Shown here piece by piece: positions 48,917 to 63,960 of a stretch of 64,000 bases of DNA. Source of the DNA: Hygrophila difformis (lineage: Eukaryota; Streptophyta; Magnoliopsida; Lamiales; Acanthaceae). The DNA lies in NCBI GenBank assembly GCA_030278955.1, contig JAOANR010000015.1, positions 40,208,487 to 40,272,486 on the forward strand. The letters run 5' to 3'. Each line of letters opens with the position of its first letter. Within the stretch, counting starts at the first letter, position 1. Position numbers and translations under genes: made by a program. The notes beneath the pieces were generated by a model. It saw only the letters and a list, made by a program, of their open reading frames with translations, had not been told where the DNA came from and searched no databases.

Positions 48917-50569
48917 AAAAAGGAAGAAGGAGAGATGAATCCTAGTATGCCCTAGTTCCTTTTTATACCCTAGTGTTGGCATTATATAAGGGATTTCCTC
49001 TTTTGCATGCAGGTTTGCACTAACTGCATAGGAATCCCTTAAAATTATTGTACTTTACCGCTTTCCACAAAATTGAACCCAAGATTGAGATCTGCAACAA
49101 TCTTCATTTGCTTCTTTTGAAAAGATGTCTGGCAGTCCGAGATGAATAAGTGACTGTCAGGCCAAAAATATGCTGTTGACACACTCCGTGTGTCAGCAGT
49201 GCCTCTTTATTGCTTTAAATTAAATAACCAGCAAAAAATATGCATAAACCTGCTCTAAATTCACATGTTGAATTTAGACTTGTGATTAAATTTTCAAACT
49301 TTTAAATTGGGATAATATAATTGAGAACATGCATGAAATGAATTCCTAAGGTTTTGAGCTATAAAAATTTAATGATGCGATCAGCTTATTGGGTAATAAA
49401 TCTGCATGTTAGAAATTTCGATTGAATAAATTGTTAGAATTAAGCTTTGATTAAATTTTAGAATATTGGATGACATGAATCAACCCAACCTTGTGAGATT
49501 TGAGCCATGAGTCGCTTTTACTCATCTATTTTCTTTGATGTGTGAATCATTTTGATTAAAGGAAACTAGAACTTGCAATTGGGACCGATTCAAGACCATG
49601 CCATATTCCCGAAATCGAGCATATGATCGAGGCACCTAGAAACCCAAATTTTTGGCCTTCTTTTGAAATCCAAACCCAAAAATATTTTCCCCTTAGGATT
49701 AACCAATTTGAGCCTTAAGCCTAATTTTTCTTTGAAGCCCCTATATTCTTCCTAGCCTACAAAAAGACCAAAATATTCAAACCCAAGAGTGCAAGAATAA
49801 ATTTTATCGAGGTATTAAAATTATGATCATCAATTTCATCAAATCGGTATTCAATAAACCGATTCAAAAAAAAAAAAAAGAAGTTGAATTCCATTCAACA
49901 TCAATAAATTGCAAATGACAAAGCAGACTAGACTTAGTCTAATGTCATGCAATAGAAAAGAAAAGCGAAAAGAAAGAAACAATGATGATCATAAATTTTA
50001 AATAAATGTGCCAAGTTATGATAGAATAAATTCTTGCTACTTCTTAACCCAATAATTCCCTTTCCTACCTAATGTTACAACCGTATGCCCTGTTATAACC
50101 CTTAAATAAGACCTCGTGATCTCGATTTGAAGAAATGAGCCGGTGGCGAGTTGGTCTGATTGCAAGCTTATGGGATAATTTAATTAAAATTGATTTTGAG
50201 TGTTCATTGATTAAACCCCATTGAGAGTGAGTAAAATTTCCGATTCTCTTATAAGTGAGGCTCTGTTTTATTAAACATGTTCATGTCATCCCCTAATTCT
50301 AGTTTTTAACCTTTGCATCTTTCAAACATGATATTCATGAAGGATTAATGATAATGTTGGTTTGTAGGCCCGATATAGTGAGCAAGTATCATTTCATTAA
50401 ACACTGCAATCAAGGGAACTTAATACCTGTAGTTTTTGATTGTCTTATCCCAATCTAAAAAGAATGTGATTTATGAAGCCACGAAAATGAATTGAATAAG
50501 TAGAGTCCGTGTTCTTAGGAACATTGACTCTAACTGCTCGGGGACGATCAGTATTAAATGTGAGGATGT
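48917..50569. other. 3' non-coding spacer of the outer element
   Basis: It aligns with 34422-36107. No env-like gene is seen. It ends with TAAATGTGAGGATGT (from 50555) against the 3' LTR. Confidence 0.7.
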
Positions 50570-53500
50570 TGATAATGGCCGGAAATGACCATTATTTTCA
50601 ATCCATTTCCGTGTCTAAAACGGGCATTTGATCGCATTCCGGTCTTATAATAAATAAGAAAGCAGTAGAATTGGACTGATTTATGCATAATTGTAAAAAT
50701 ATTGAGCTGGTATGAAAAATGCATAAATGTGTAATTTTATTACACATTTATGTTAGAAAAATCCAAAAACGTGAGAAAAAGAAAAGGAAACAAAAAGATG
50801 GGAAAAGAAATGAAAAACCCACAAAAAGTTGATTTTTCAGGATATTACGACGCTAGACACAACTACGGCGCTAAGCATGGATAGCGCCGTAGCTTGGTCT
50901 AGCGCCGTAGGAGGAAGCCAAAGCAGCAGTCTGAAGAGGAGTGGACGGCGCTAAGCATGGATAGCGCCGTAATCAAGCATAGCGCCGTAGGCAGGGATAG
51001 CGCCGTAGGCTGTCCATTCAGAAGCAAGAGTGTCTTTGGGATGGAAGACTACGACGCTACACCTATAGCGCCGTAGCAAGGATAGCGTCGTAATCCACCT
51101 ATAGCGTCGTAAACCTTGCCAGAATTCAAAATTCAAGGCCTGGGGGCCCATGGGCCTATAAATAGAGGTGTTGACTCCCTGGTCTTGTCACTTCACCACA
51201 TTCTCAAACTTGAAGACAAGAGGCTGTTCTTGAGAGTAGTGTAGTTAGTTAGATTAGTTAGTTTATTTTCATGTATTATTTAATTTCTGCACATAGATTA
51301 GTTTAAATTATGCATAGGTTAGTGTTACTGTTATGCTTCCAGTTAGGTTAGCCATTATTTTCTCCCTTTACAGTTTTGTTAAACCTTTATTTAGGTTTGA
51401 AATACCCAAATGATGGGTATTATCAAACCATTTTATGAAAAATGGGAAGTTAATCTTTGAAAGTATCCCAAAATCATGAAATGGACATGGGTCCATGGAT
51501 TCTATGCTTTGCTTTTGATTTCATGACCATTTGGTCATTTTATCCTACTGTTTTATGTGGGTTTTCTGTTTTCTTTTCATTTTTGGGATTCATGCATGAA
51601 TGTTGGTTGAAAACCCTCATTTGGGTTTGTGGTTCATGAATGTGTAGTTTAGTATAGTTTTATTTACTGTTTTGCAATTCTTGCATTTTACTTTCGCTGT
51701 TCTTAGCTTGTTATCTCATTTTAATGCATTTGTGAACCATGAATTCGAAAATAGGGCTTGCAATCGCAGAGATTGCATTACCCGAACAACAACATGCTTC
51801 TGGGCTAGCTACGACGCTAACCGCCCTACGGCACTATCCTTGGATAGCGTCGTAGGTGAGGTATAGCGCCGAAGTTGCCCAGAACTTAAACAAAATATTG
51901 CCCTACGGCACTAAACCAACGGCGCTATCCTTAGATAGCGTCGTAATTTCTGTTTAGCGCCGTAGGTCCCCAAATTCCTCTATCTCTCAGAACCCACCTA
52001 CGGCACTATCCTCACGACGCTATCCTAGGATAGCGCCGTCATTTAACGTTTAGCGCCGTAGTATCTCTTCTTTTTCCAAAAACTTCTAAATTTCTCAAAC
52101 CACCTACGACGCTACACCTACGACGCTATACTAGTATAGCGCCGTAGTAGTGTATAGCGCCGTAATTACCCCTTTAATCCAAAACTTATTCTCTCTCTTG
52201 CACCAACCCATGACGACGCTACCCTCACGGCGCTACCCTAGGATAGCGCCGTCACATCTGTCTAGCGTCGTAATCAACATCTTTATGCAGATTTTCCATT
52301 CTCCATTTCCATCACTAATTAATTGAACCCTCTAGTCATCGATGATTGGTGAATCTAATTAGCAATAATTAAATCACTAGTTGTTTTGATTAGAGGACCT
52401 TTGTTCAATTGCCATTAAAATAATTTTCTATAAACAAAATCATGATGTCTTAAACAGATAATCCGGACTGTAATTAACTATGGTAGGAGGGATTATTTAA
52501 GCCATCAATTATGGATTGATTCCATAACCTTGCATGAGAAACCAATGTCTCTCATGCAAGTTGCTCTCTTTATTTCATTTTATTTTGTCTTTTGTGTATT
52601 GTGTGTAACAATTAGTAAAGAATACATCAGACTAATGTTGGCGGGTATTCCCTCACGGATAACTAGCTCGTAATCTGGGTGTTGATTACTAAATGTTATT
52701 TTGCATGGTCTGGATGACTGTCAGTGGAAGCCTTGGCGGTTCGCCCATCTGGGGTTATAATAGCTGCTCGGCTGACTCCCATCCAGATACAGTTTTATTT
52801 TATGTATCTTAATTTCCAACCCAAATTCCAATCTGCAATAAAACTCTGCTAATGTCTGTCAATATTAGCTGATAAGCACTGCAGAGAGGAAGCATGTAGG
52901 TTTTTATCCGAATTCACAGACAGTGAAGGCCCAACTGGCACTGACACTGCCATTACAGGACCTAAGCTGTCTAAATTCGCTCCATCCGAGTGATTGGGAA
53001 ATTGGACAGTAGATGTTTACAGTCCACCCGATTATTCTGCCATTGCTTTGGTCTTCGTATCTGTGTTTCACCTTCTGTCTAGACCCGCATCTATATTTTG
53101 GGTCAATTAATTTTACACTTCCCTATATCCTTATGCATGATAATATTATGTACTATTGTGGTCTGTAATTATTTTGGGATCCTTCCCTTGGACAATAGAA
53201 GTCTAGATCTTAAACAGATATCGCTTATTAAATTTCCAACAAAAATCTCTTTATAAAAAAAACCGGATCTGAGTAAGGGATAAATTCTTCAGTTATGACT
53301 AATTCATGTTTTGTCAGGGGTTGATTTTGGGAAATTAGAAGCAGAGTCAGCGATTAGGTCTCACCTAGACTGAAAGGATCTGTGCTTTAACTGAGAGTCT
53401 AATACCTGTTTAGGGAATGATTTTCAAATCCATTATTTTCCAAAATTGCTGTTTGTTGGGAACCTAAGATTAAATATTACACCGAGATGGGATCCACTTG

Positions 53501-54740
53501 GACTCAAATACAGTGTAATAAATAATTTTAGAGGAACATCATCCAGGCCTTGGTTATTTTCTAAGATAGGGTTGAGTTTTCTTTCAACTGCTATCCTCTT
53601 CTGCCAAAGCCTATTTTTGAGTCCTGAGTGAGTGCATCCGGAACAAACTAATTTATTAGTTCGTTTCATTAGTTTGTATCTCATAATCACCCGGAAGGAA
53701 GTGAACACACGAGTGGTTCACCAAGAGCCGGGAATTCTTGATCCATACCCCTTCATCCTGATGAGGAGCTGTCTTTTACTACCAGGGTCAGACCTTCAAA
53801 ACCTCCGAGTGATAGGTTTTAAATGCTTTCTTTTACCGCTTTCTTTTAACTGCTTTCTCTAGAGGTCACTCGGTTGTATTGAGAGTTGCGTAACTGTTAC
53901 TAGGATTGATAGTTAAGGGATAGTTCAGGGCTTAATTAGAATCTTTGGGTGTGACATGGGAGAATGATAGTAGTACTTGGCATGTCAATAAATGATTTGT
54001 CAGGTGTTACTTATCCACCACAGATGAAGTAACATACACAGGCCAGGGCAGTTACCAATTTGTGGTATCTTAGAATTTGTGGTCTTAAGAACATGTAAAC
54101 TCATACTGCAAGTACCTGTCTGTTAAAGGGAACGCAGTATCGAGAGCATGAGGATTAGCTATCTGATAGAATTATCCCAAGCAAAGATCTGTGTATAAAA
54201 ATGGAAGTTTAATACTGCTATATCTAAATCTTGTCCAATCTTCATTCTTTTCTCCCTGTCCTTTCTGTCTACATTGTGATTCAGCCTCACGGCTGGCATA
54301 ATGTAAATTTCCATTGCTTTCATAAATAGTATTTATCGCAATTTTTAGAATAACTTTACCCGCTTTCTAGAATAGACTCATTTGCCTTGTAGAATAAATT
54401 TAAACGCTTTTATAGTCTAGTTTAAATTCAGTCAGTAGTTGTTAATCACTTTACAACCCATTTGGAGCAATACGAATGGAAAATCTAGTAAAACGACGTG
54501 GGCCCTGCTTCTATCGCACATCCTCCAGTGAACGATCCGGTCTTACTATAAATTACTGCAATTTTTGACACCGTGCGCTTTCGGGCCACAGTTTCTTAAC
54601 ACGAGTAAAAAATGTGACAACCTATAAATATATACCTAATCCCAACTCCGCAATCATAAAATGATTTTCATTAAATAAAATCAAGACCGGGGTTTTATTA
54701 TTTCGAAAAATACTCGTGTGGGAAATTGTCAAAAGTTTCA
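50570..54740 (+). repeat. 3' LTR of the outer Athila element
   Basis: 4171 bp. Clusters are at 50846-51112 and 51809-52273, and the TATA box at 51157-51164. It lacks 10 bp and 12 bp that are present in the 5' LTR and ends at TSD CATCG (54741-54745). Confidence 0.93.
51809..52273. repeat. TAGCGCCGTAG cluster B, 3' LTR copy
   Basis: Same five modules as 16544-17008 with no change in motif order. Confidence 0.9.
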
Positions 54741-54745
54741 CATCG

Positions 54746-55032
54746 CACAGACCACATCGCCTCAGACAGACCGCATCGCCCCCGAAGAAGTCCAAGACCG
54801 CAATTCCACTGCATGCGGTCTAGACCGCATTGTCTAGACCCATCGCACGCCTTAGACCGCCTCGCCCCAGTTTGCGGCCTTCATGCGATTTCCATTGCAT
54901 GCGGTCTTCCTCATGCGGTTTAGACCGCATCACATTCCACAGGCCGCATTAACACTTTTTCTGCTTTAATTTCCTTTCTGCATCGATGCGGTCTCTTACC
55001 TTGTAAACCGCATCGATGCCTTTAGACCGCAT
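54746..55032. repeat. ATGCGGTCT/AGACCGCAT inverted-repeat cluster, right half
   Basis: This is the continuation of the solo LTR cluster: GCATGCGGTCTAGACCGCAT near 54812, a forward-forward-reverse-reverse module at about 54898-54955, and another around 54985-55032. It lies about 110 bp before TATATAA at 55144. Confidence 0.85.
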
Positions 55033-55700
55033 CGGTATTTTTTAGACTTCATCCCCTGCATGGGAATTTAGGGTTTCCTTTTATTTCCGTATTGTTGATT
55101 TTCCAGCTAGGGTTGTTGAATTCCTTGTAACTTGGGATGCCTATATATAAGGCCTCCCTAACACTTTGGTCTTCACCTTTGAATGAATATTAAACTTGTT
55201 GAGTGTTTATCTCTTTGATGTGTGAATCCAAGAGCATTTGAAGGTCACCATTGAATCATCCATCATTGGATCATTCCTTTCAAGCAAGAGGTGTGCTTGA
55301 TCGTATCGAACGCCATCCGGATTTACGATTGGGGGAAACGACGGTATTATCGAATACAATCGGTTCTCGGGTTGGGATATCCAAAGTGGTAGCCTCCTTA
55401 TCCATTTATTTTCCTTTTGTGTTCTTCATCCTTTGCTCATATAAACTAGTGCTTAATCGATCCATGGCACCAAGAACCATCCATGCATTTTAATAACTCA
55501 CCGACTGGTGTTGAATGGTGTGACTCACAATCTGTAAATAGCACTTGTTGCATTCCCTTTGAATTATATGAATTGGACTTGAAAGTTATTTCGAATTATT
55601 TGATTGCAGGCACCGATAACGGAGGGGATGAGGAGGATATTATTCGAGGCGGAGGAAGATATGTCGATGAAGGTCATATGACAGATGGCACAACATAAAG

Positions 55701-56463
55701 AGAAAATAGCTCAAAGTTTAGTGGGGACAAGAAATTATCGAAACAATAGAGAAAGATAATGAGAATACCCTTTATAATTGTTATTTTTATTAATTAATTC
55801 AATGATTGTTAATTAATTCAATAATTGTTACTTTTATTAATTTATTTTTCTTGTAATTTATTTACATATAATACATATAAATTTGCTAAAAGAATTTACA
55901 AAATGTAATTTATTTACAATAATGAACAATCTTATTTTGCAAATGTCAACTCAAATAATTTCAAAAAATAATACATAACTTTTAATTTTGCAAATAATCA
56001 AGAATATTATTTTAATAATTAATAACAATGGATTTTAAAAATTAAACATTTATTTGGTGGTTCAAAATGTGCAAATACAATTTCTTATTAATGATTAGTA
56101 AAGCCCATTTATGTAATTTTGATTTTTAAACTTTAAACTCTAAAAATATTACCAAACACCCAGTTTGCAAAACTAAACTCCAGACTCTAATCTCTAATCC
56201 CTAACTTTTAAACTCCAGACTCTAATCTCTAAATTACATACTCTAATCTCTAAACTCTATAGATTTACCAGACAGAGCCTTAGAGTTTAGAGTTCTAAAT
56301 TTTAAATTTAGAATTTAAAACTGGGATTTGAAGTGTTGGGTAACCGATTCCCAGCGTCGGGAAATCTCCAAATTCCGGAGAACAAATGCAAGCTAATGTA
56401 TTGCAAGAGTTTTGCGGCTGGCTTTGAGCGTTGGGGCTTGCAAACGCCCTTCCCAAACGTACC
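55701..56463. other. Right part of the PIF-like element
   Basis: AT-rich with repeated 'aactctaatctctaa' phrases (about 56180-56260) and the right inverted terminus. No supported gene. Confidence 0.45.
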
Positions 56464-57454
56464 TTAAACTATTAAATAATGTAGTAAAAATATACTTATA
56501 TTACATTTTATTTAAATACTACACTCCTTTCATAGTCTATATTTATACTATTTTTAATAATTATTTGAATATGAGGATAGTCATAGTATAGATTTTCTTT
56601 ATGTGTTTATTTGTTTCAAACTATAGTTGACATTGCACCTTGTTTCTATTTATAAAAATACGTAATTATGTTTAATTTCCTAAAATGCTACTCCCTCCGT
56701 CCCATCTAACTTGTCTTGTTTGACTTTTGCACACAATCCAATGCACTTTTTAATCGTTAATATCTCAAAATATATACAATGAAAAATTATGTAAAATATA
56801 TATTCTAAAACTACATGATCATATGATTCTAACAAGACCCAACTCGACTATTTTTTCTAATACTACTATATACTTACAAAAAAATTGAGTCAAAGGTTGA
56901 ACAATGAACAGTGTCAAAAAGTCAAACCAAACACATTAGGTGGGACGGAGGAAGTAATTTATAACATAAACCGTTTTATAGAACAATTAGTAGAGCATTG
57001 AGATTGATTAATATATGCCTGCATAGACAAATGAGGCAATCTTTTAGGACAAGAATTCCTTTTGAAGACAGTTCGAGCAAATTAAAGAAACTAAATGGTG
57101 GCAATGTCGGTCGGCAAATTTACAAAATTCCACGATTTCTAAATCAAGTTTTGCCCCCATCGATAGCTCCAACTTTTGTCAAAAAGAACACAAATTTGAC
57201 ATAATAGTATTATGAGAATACAAATTCAACAATATGTTGTCGCCCATTCAACAAGATGTCGAAAGAGCGCGCAATCAAACTATACACATTGTTTAAATGA
57301 ATCAAACAACCTTATGCAACAAATATGATTCTATAACTATCTACTCTCCACTTCATCACTCCAATCAAATCTCCCTCGAGCTAATTCTACAAGAACAAGT
57401 TGCCCAATAAACTCGAACAGTTCCAAAAACACAAGTAGTCATGATGATGATGAT
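56464..57454. other. Intergenic spacer
   Basis: Contains the MITE at 56691-56954. The rest lies downstream of the carboxypeptidase gene (minus strand) and holds its 3' UTR; no other gene is seen. Confidence 0.55.
56691..56954. mobile_element. Stowaway-type MITE
   Basis: Termini CTCCCTCCGTCCC and GGGACGGAGGAAG lie between TA dinucleotides. The body is closely related to the MITE at 10299-10558. Confidence 0.9.
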
Positions 57455-60853
<3,399 letters not shown>

Positions 60854-63800
60854 TTAGACGGGGGAAGGATTTGATTTCCTCTCTGCTTGGAGGGACCGGC
60901 ATAATGATTCAAGCTTTTCCTTCTGATTTTTTGTTTTCTCAAGTTGTTTCTTCAAGCGTTCGCGCTGCACCAGGAGAGAGAGATAGGTGCGTACATTAAT
61001 TCATGATGTCAAATGCAATGAATAAGTCAAAAGGCAAGTTGGCAAGTAAAATTTCACCATGCCAGCATATGGTAGTTATGAAAAAGCAAAGATGACAAGT
61101 AGTAAAAGAACATTGCACATCAGCACTTTTGAGAAATTGTTTGCTTGAATGCATTCTGTAGGAAAAAGGATACATGCCTTCAAACTTCAAACAGGAACAA
61201 AATGAGGAGTTAATGAAAGAAACTTATGAATTTCAGGCCACTGAATTCCCAACTTAACAGAACATTCCAGCACAACAAAGAGATCTAAGATCATTCATGT
61301 ATATACATGTTTTTTAAGCACTTGGTATAGAAGGGTGTCTGAACGTGGCTTACCTCATCAGCAAGTTCAATAAGTGTAACATCTGACTTTTCAGATTTGC
61401 TCCTTAAAAATGCATTTTCCTTTTTGAGCTCCTTTATTGACTTTGCCATCTGGTTCGAATGCACAAGTATACAGAAAATGTTTTGATTAATAAATTAAAA
61501 CATATACCAATGTAGCCCTGGAAAACCTTTGTACAATGACAGGGTACAAATTGCACCTTTTCGATTTCTTGTTTAAAAGTATCAAAAACCTCATTGCTTT
61601 TCAGCAAGGCTTCCTGGGGAACAGAAGTTGGACAGTCAACAACAGTGGAGATAATACAGAGAAACATTATGAGATAATCATGTTAGTTGTCGACGCCATT
61701 AGTCATCCAGCTCCAAAATCATAAGTTAAAATGATTAATTTCAAGCATCCCAAGAGAATTCTTCAGAATCAACATGGCAAAACTAGGTTAAATGCTCAAA
61801 GCCACTGAAAACCTTAATTTAAGGGCAAATTAAAACCTTCGCAGTACCCTGCTCTCATTTCAGCTCCAAAACTCAAGGCGAACACACCACCATATATCAA
61901 AACACACACACACAAAAATCTTGAATCATGCATACACTTTGTAATCAACTTCTTTATATTCTTTTTCAAGTGAGGTATACAAAAATTGGTTGTTTACGTC
62001 ATAGAATTTATTTGACTATTACAAACTAACAATCTCCGAGGAGCCAGCACTTCAGCCATCACATGATAATAACGGAGTAGTAGATAAGCAGCGGTTATTC
62101 GCTGTAGTAGAACAGTTATTGAGATATTGAGAAAACACAAAGTAATTAGGCACTATTCCCAAACCTGGAATTGTTGGAACTTTTCACCATCGGCTGTTAG
62201 TTGCAACCTCAAATTTTTTTCAGTTGCCAAGAGTTGTGCCACTTGCTCTGCATACAATTTCATCTGGGACTGTTCCTGCTTTGATTTCTCTTCTTGTTGC
62301 TGAAGTTTCAAATCAGAAAGCTGAAGTTCAAGTGTCTTTTGTTTCATCTGCAAAGAAAAGATGAAGTAATTCAAATTTTGCATCAAATTGGTAGATGACT
62401 CAAACTGTTTAAAGGGGAAGAAATTCAGTATTTGGAGAGCCATCCACCTGCTGTGCATGCTGCTGCTCAGACAGAGTATACTGATCAACAAGTTGCTTCA
62501 ACTTGGTCTTTAACCTAATGTTTGGGGAGTTTTGCACATCAGTTACAGAATGGAATACACACAATCTAAAGATCAAGAATAACATGCAAGACCTACCAGG
62601 AATTACTAACAGGGATGGAAATATGTTTGATGAAAAATAAGATAAGACTTGATGCCTCATTGCATAAGATATCATTTTCAACCAAAATCAAAGAAAATAA
62701 GTACACTAATGTAATGTTTGGGACAAGCAAGAGAGAGAAGCAAATTCAATCATGTGCGTGGATACATTGCACAGAAGTTTTTGGGTAGGAATGGATATGC
62801 AATTCAACTAAAAAGCATGAAAAAGATTCCAATACAGGGTCAATTCTGAAACCAAATATGCTTTGTCATCCGGCAGGATAGGCATTGTAAAAGTGATAAC
62901 AGTAACACAAAAAGCTTACACTTTATGCAAGGTCATTTTGCATTAACAGTTAATGAAAAGCAAGGGTTTAGTCACCAGTAGATTATAAATTGATCATTTT
63001 GCATTAACAGTTAATGAAAAGCAAGGGTTTAGTCACCAGTAGATTATAAATTGATAAGAAGAAGCATGAACTTTTAACTTATTGTAATCGTCTTTATAAC
63101 ATAAATGGAAATGCATGAAAAAGGTAAATTAATCATTACAAGGAGAAGATATAATCCTGAATTAGGTCTTACATCTCATTCTCTTTTAGCTGAGATATGC
63201 ATTCATTTTTCTGCTCGTCCAGCTTACTGCTTACTTCCTACAACAGAACAGCAGCAACTTAAATAGAAAGCGAACTCAAAGAGAGATGTATTGTTGAATT
63301 TCAGGTTTAATTATGAAACCTTCTTTAAATCCTATAGAAAATTTGTTGGTTCATCAAGGATACAAATATATGTGATGAAAGAAATGATATCATTGAATAA
63401 TGAATCATTTGTTTATCCAAATCAAGGAAAAAATCACTGTGCCAGGTGTGCATACAAGTTATTAATTTTAACTATCCAAAATATCGCCAGCATATCTGCA
63501 GCCAATAACAGAAGGAGAATTCCATGCCATGTAATCATAAGGATCTAATATATGAAGGTCATGATCATTTTATTGAACCAGATAAAACGTTAAGCCAGTT
63601 GTTCTGTTAGATGAATCCTGCCTATGCAAAGTGTACAGAGATATACATTGCTATAAGAGCATAGATATAACTGCTTACAAAGGCATAAACTACTCACATT
63701 ACCCAAAAAGATACTTGTAGTGAAGAACAATAAGACATATTTACATGAGAAATCCAACACTCTGAATAGTAAAGACATCTAAGGTTGTACTGAAAGTTTA

Positions 63801-63960
63801 ATGTTCCATTACGAGAGTCCCCAAAACACAATGAAGACAAGCTAGATCTACCAAGACATTATAACATGGAAACCATGAGAACCTTAATCGCATCTTGAAA
63901 CTTGGTTGACAGATCCAATCTCAAATTTTGACCCTCAGATGACACCCTCTTGCATTCATC
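60854..63960 (-). CDS. Taxilin-like coiled-coil protein, C-terminal part
   Basis: Seven 3' exons are seen, in coding order: 63883-63960, 63173-63237, 62448-62514, 62165-62347, 61557-61613, 61354-61449 and 60854-60964. They encode about 218 residues with the stop at 60854-60856. The phases join cleanly and the N-terminus lies beyond the window. The product is a long coiled coil: LSTKFQDAIK, ENEMLKTKLKQLVDQYTL, QMKLYAEQVAQLLATEKNLR, LTADGEKFQQFQ, EALLKSNEVFDTFKQEIEK, SDVTLIELADE and LEKTKNQKEKLESLCRSLQA. This is the conserved core and end of the taxilin family. Animal taxilins bind syntaxins and the nascent polypeptide-associated complex; the plant role is less clear. Exons near the edge are good, but the upstream gene structure is unknown. 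Confidence 0.9.
62933..63054. repeat. 61-bp tandem duplication in a taxilin-like intron
   Basis: Two adjacent copies (62933-62993 and 62994-63054) look identical by eye. They begin TCATTTTGCATTAACAG and do not touch any exon. Confidence 0.95.

Larger units (their letters stand above)
15305..54740 (+). mobile_element. Outer Athila-lineage Ty3/gypsy element
   Basis: It is flanked by CATCG at 15300-15304 and 54741-54745, starts TGATAATGG and ends AGTTTCA. After subtracting the inner element and one TSD copy, its length is about 19.6 kb, with LTRs of 4193 and 4171 bp. Parts in order: 5' LTR, tRNA-Asp primer site, gag (interrupted at 20990), pol, a ~240-aa F-box gene (interrupted by a hAT element), a long 3' spacer and the 3' LTR. 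Integrase and reverse transcriptase motifs ([22 protein letters not shown]) and the Asp primer site place it in Athila. Gag-pol has a stop, an insertion, a frameshift and a second stop, so it is dead as a protein source. Confidence 0.93.
14871..55695 (+). mobile_element. Solo LTR of a third retroelement, split by the Athila nest
   Basis: The segment starts TGTTAGATAAGC and ends GCACAACA (TG..CA, with 4-bp TGTT/AACA ends). It is flanked by TAAAG at 14866-14870 and 55696-55700. Once the Athila insertion is removed, the LTR is about 1384 bp (14871-15304 plus 54746-55695). Its first part can encode EGPCSRQRAKRF, which resembles the C-terminus of gypsy polyproteins; in some chromoviruses pol overlaps the 3' LTR. 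A TATA box (TATATAA, 55144-55150) follows a cluster of ATGCGGTCT/AGACCGCAT inverted repeats. The U5-like part (55290-55390) resembles chromovirus LTR ends by general look only. No internal region, primer-binding site or second LTR remains. Confidence 0.6.
13153..56463. mobile_element. PIF/Harbinger-like DNA element, heavily interrupted
   Basis: The left end is TTA then GGTTCCGTTTGGGAA. The right end in reverse complement is TTA-flanked GGTACGTTTGGGAA. Similarity continues inward (GCGT...CCAACGCTC on both sides). A 3-bp TTA duplication with GG(T/C)nCGTTTGG-type inverted ends is the hallmark of PIF/Harbinger elements. After removing the solo LTR and its contents, about 2.5 kb remains (13153-14870 plus 55701-56463). 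That remainder has no recognisable DDE transposase, so this is probably a non-autonomous copy. The left part has a T-rich, intron-like body with a possible splice donor at 13491 (CCCCCT/GTAAGT). Confidence 0.5.

Noticed and set aside
55610..55700. C-terminal exon of a PIF transposase (acidic frame ending at 55698)
   Set aside because: The stretch lies inside the solo LTR end defined by GCACAACA and TAAAG, and the frame shows no transposase motif.
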